From JBEKTW01 sp963727845 (GTDB taxonomy: Bacteria > Bacteroidota > Ignavibacteria > UBA10030 > SZUA-254), in NCBI GenBank assembly GCA_963727845.1, contig CAVSHI010000003.1, forward strand, positions 124,001-188,000: a stretch of DNA of 64,000 bases, read 5' to 3'. Both the position numbers and the translations under genes were made by a program. Under the pieces are notes generated by a model. That model was not told the DNA's origin. It was given only the letters and a program-made list of their open reading frames with translations, and searched no databases. Shown one piece after another: positions 63,226-64,000 of this stretch; the first letter of the stretch is position 1; every line of letters begins with the position of its first letter.

Positions 63226-64000
63226 TCAACTCCAGATCCCGGGAATTTTCTCACCGCAGAATTTACACTTATTCTTCACGATGTCATTAGAAAGAATGGT
63301 GAATCCCTTCCGTTCGATGATCATCTTGCCGCATTTGTAGCAGTAGGTGTTCTCGGCTGAGTGCCCGGGGACATTGCCGATGTAGACATAATGCACGCCG
63401 GCAATCACGGCGATCTCATGTGCCTTTTCCAGGGTCGAAACGGGAGTCTCCGGAAGCTGGTTCAGCTTGTACAGCGGCGTAAACCGGCTGAAGTGCAGCG
63501 GGCATTCGGATAATCCATTCGCTACCAGCCAATCGCACATTTTCTTGATCGAATCGAGATTATCCGACCAGCTCGGCACAACGAGATTTGTTATTTCAAG
63601 CCACACCTTTTCTTCCTTAAAGACTTTCAACGTTCTCAAAACCGGCTCGAGTCTCACACCGTTGAGTTTCATATAGATATCATTGTCAAAACCCTTCAGG
63701 TCGATATTTGCCGCGTCGATAACCTTGCATAATTTCCGGAGGGGAATTTCATTGATATACCCGGCCGACTTCCATACATTTTTTATGCCCTTCGCCCGCG
63801 CGAGTACAGCCGTATCATACGCGTACTCATAAAATGTATTCGGCTCCGAGTATGTATACGCGACGGATTCACAGCCATTGCTCACACATTGCTCCACAAC
63901 CTTGTCCGGCATCAGATCGGCATTGGTGGTTTCCTTGGGGCTAAATTGAGAAATCTCCCAGTTCTGGCAGTTCAGGCATCGCAAGTTGCAGCCCGCGGCT
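63226..64000 (-). CDS. amrS: AmmeMemoRadiSam system radical SAM enzyme (partial, 5' end beyond window)
   Basis: The frame is open to the right edge and reads AAGCNLRCLNCQNWEISQ at the edge, so the radical SAM motif C-x3-C-x2-C is present just inside the window. The internal ATG at 63984 is not the start. AYTYSEPNTFYEYAYDTAVLARAKGIKNVWKSAGYI, DAANIDLKGF, VVPSWSDNLDSIKKMCDWL and PLHFSRFTPLYKLNQLPETP (read in parts) define the pyruvate-formate-lyase-activating-like AmrS family. The C-terminal cysteines (YCYKCGKMII, NKCKFCGEKIPGIWS) form a zinc-ribbon-like pair. It normally works with AMMECR1 and MEMO proteins, expected outside the window. The substrate is unknown. Confidence 0.9.
   Translation of the reverse strand, partial: AAGCNLRCLNCQNWEISQFSPKETTNADLMPDKVVEQCVSNGCESVAYTYSEPNTFYEYAYDTAVLARAKGIKNVWKSAGYINEIPLRKLCKVIDAANIDLKGFDNDIYMKLNGVRLEPVLRTLKVFKEEKVWLEITNLVVPSWSDNLDSIKKMCDWLVANGLSECPLHFSRFTPLYKLNQLPETPVSTLEKAHEIAVIAGVHYVYIGNVPGHSAENTYCYKCGKMIIERKGFTILSNDIVKNKCKFCGEKIPGIWS

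Overview
The window looks like chromosomal DNA from a Gram-negative member of the Bacteroidota/Chlorobi/Ignavibacteria assemblage. The strongest pointer is a 906-residue secreted protein (17327-20047) that ends in a type IX secretion sorting domain. Supporting signs are many Sec-type secreted proteins without pathway assignment, a SdhC of the cytochrome b558 type, and families of dispersed palindromic repeats typical of these genomes. The exact taxon is inference. No rRNA or tRNA gene was found. Several promoters fit the ordinary sigma70 consensus (TTGACA/TATAAT-like, 16-17 bp spacing), and many starts carry a Shine-Dalgarno sequence.

Layout. 1-6.4 kb (minus): a secreted YVTN beta-propeller protein that runs off the left edge, a secreted glycosidase-like propeller/LamG protein, and a ribokinase-transporter pair. 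6.5-12.9 kb: a five-domain Ig-like lipoprotein, an ABC-2 type exporter (ATPase frameshifted near its 3' end), and two secreted proteins without pathway assignment. 13.6-16 kb (minus): an overlapping pair of polyamine-type genes (deoxyhypusine-synthase family and ornithine-decarboxylase family). 12.9-22.8 kb: repeat-rich DNA with three copies of a REP-containing module and several 85-bp palindromes, carrying the T9SS repeat protein, a lipocalin and an SDR epimerase. 23.2-26.5 kb (minus): a CXXX-repeat RiPP cluster (Cys-rich precursor with Tat/lipoprotein-like leader, radical SAM maturase, second maturase with a C-terminal modification-protein domain). 26.8-33.4 kb (minus): a secreted winged-helix-like protein, a stand-alone response regulator, and a sortilin-like propeller with its LolA-like partner.

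33.7-40.3 kb (plus): eight short, unrelated, visibly AT-richer genes, all in one orientation and separated by homologous intergenic repeats with GCGCATAAC/GTTATGCGC cores. This resembles an integron gene-cassette array without an integrase in view. 40.7-44.1 kb: sdhCAB (succinate dehydrogenase/fumarate reductase) with a strong terminator. 44.4-54.0 kb (minus): a CxxCH cytochrome-like protein, a PAS-GAF hybrid histidine kinase, an AddA-like helicase-nuclease (frameshifted), and an rtcB-archease RNA-repair pair around a four-helix-bundle gene. 54.8-64 kb (minus): a Pat-like NDP-forming acyl-CoA synthetase with GNAT domain (two frameshifts), a 1422-residue 2-hydroxyacyl-CoA dehydratase activase-type protein, a secreted SagB-type nitroreductase, and an AmmeMemoRadiSam radical SAM enzyme cut by the right edge.

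Two caveats. Five single-base +1 frameshifts and one in-frame stop interrupt otherwise well-conserved genes. Four of the five frameshifts touch a CTC trinucleotide on the coding strand, so assembly indels should be excluded before biological explanations are considered. All family calls come from reading motifs, not from database searches.
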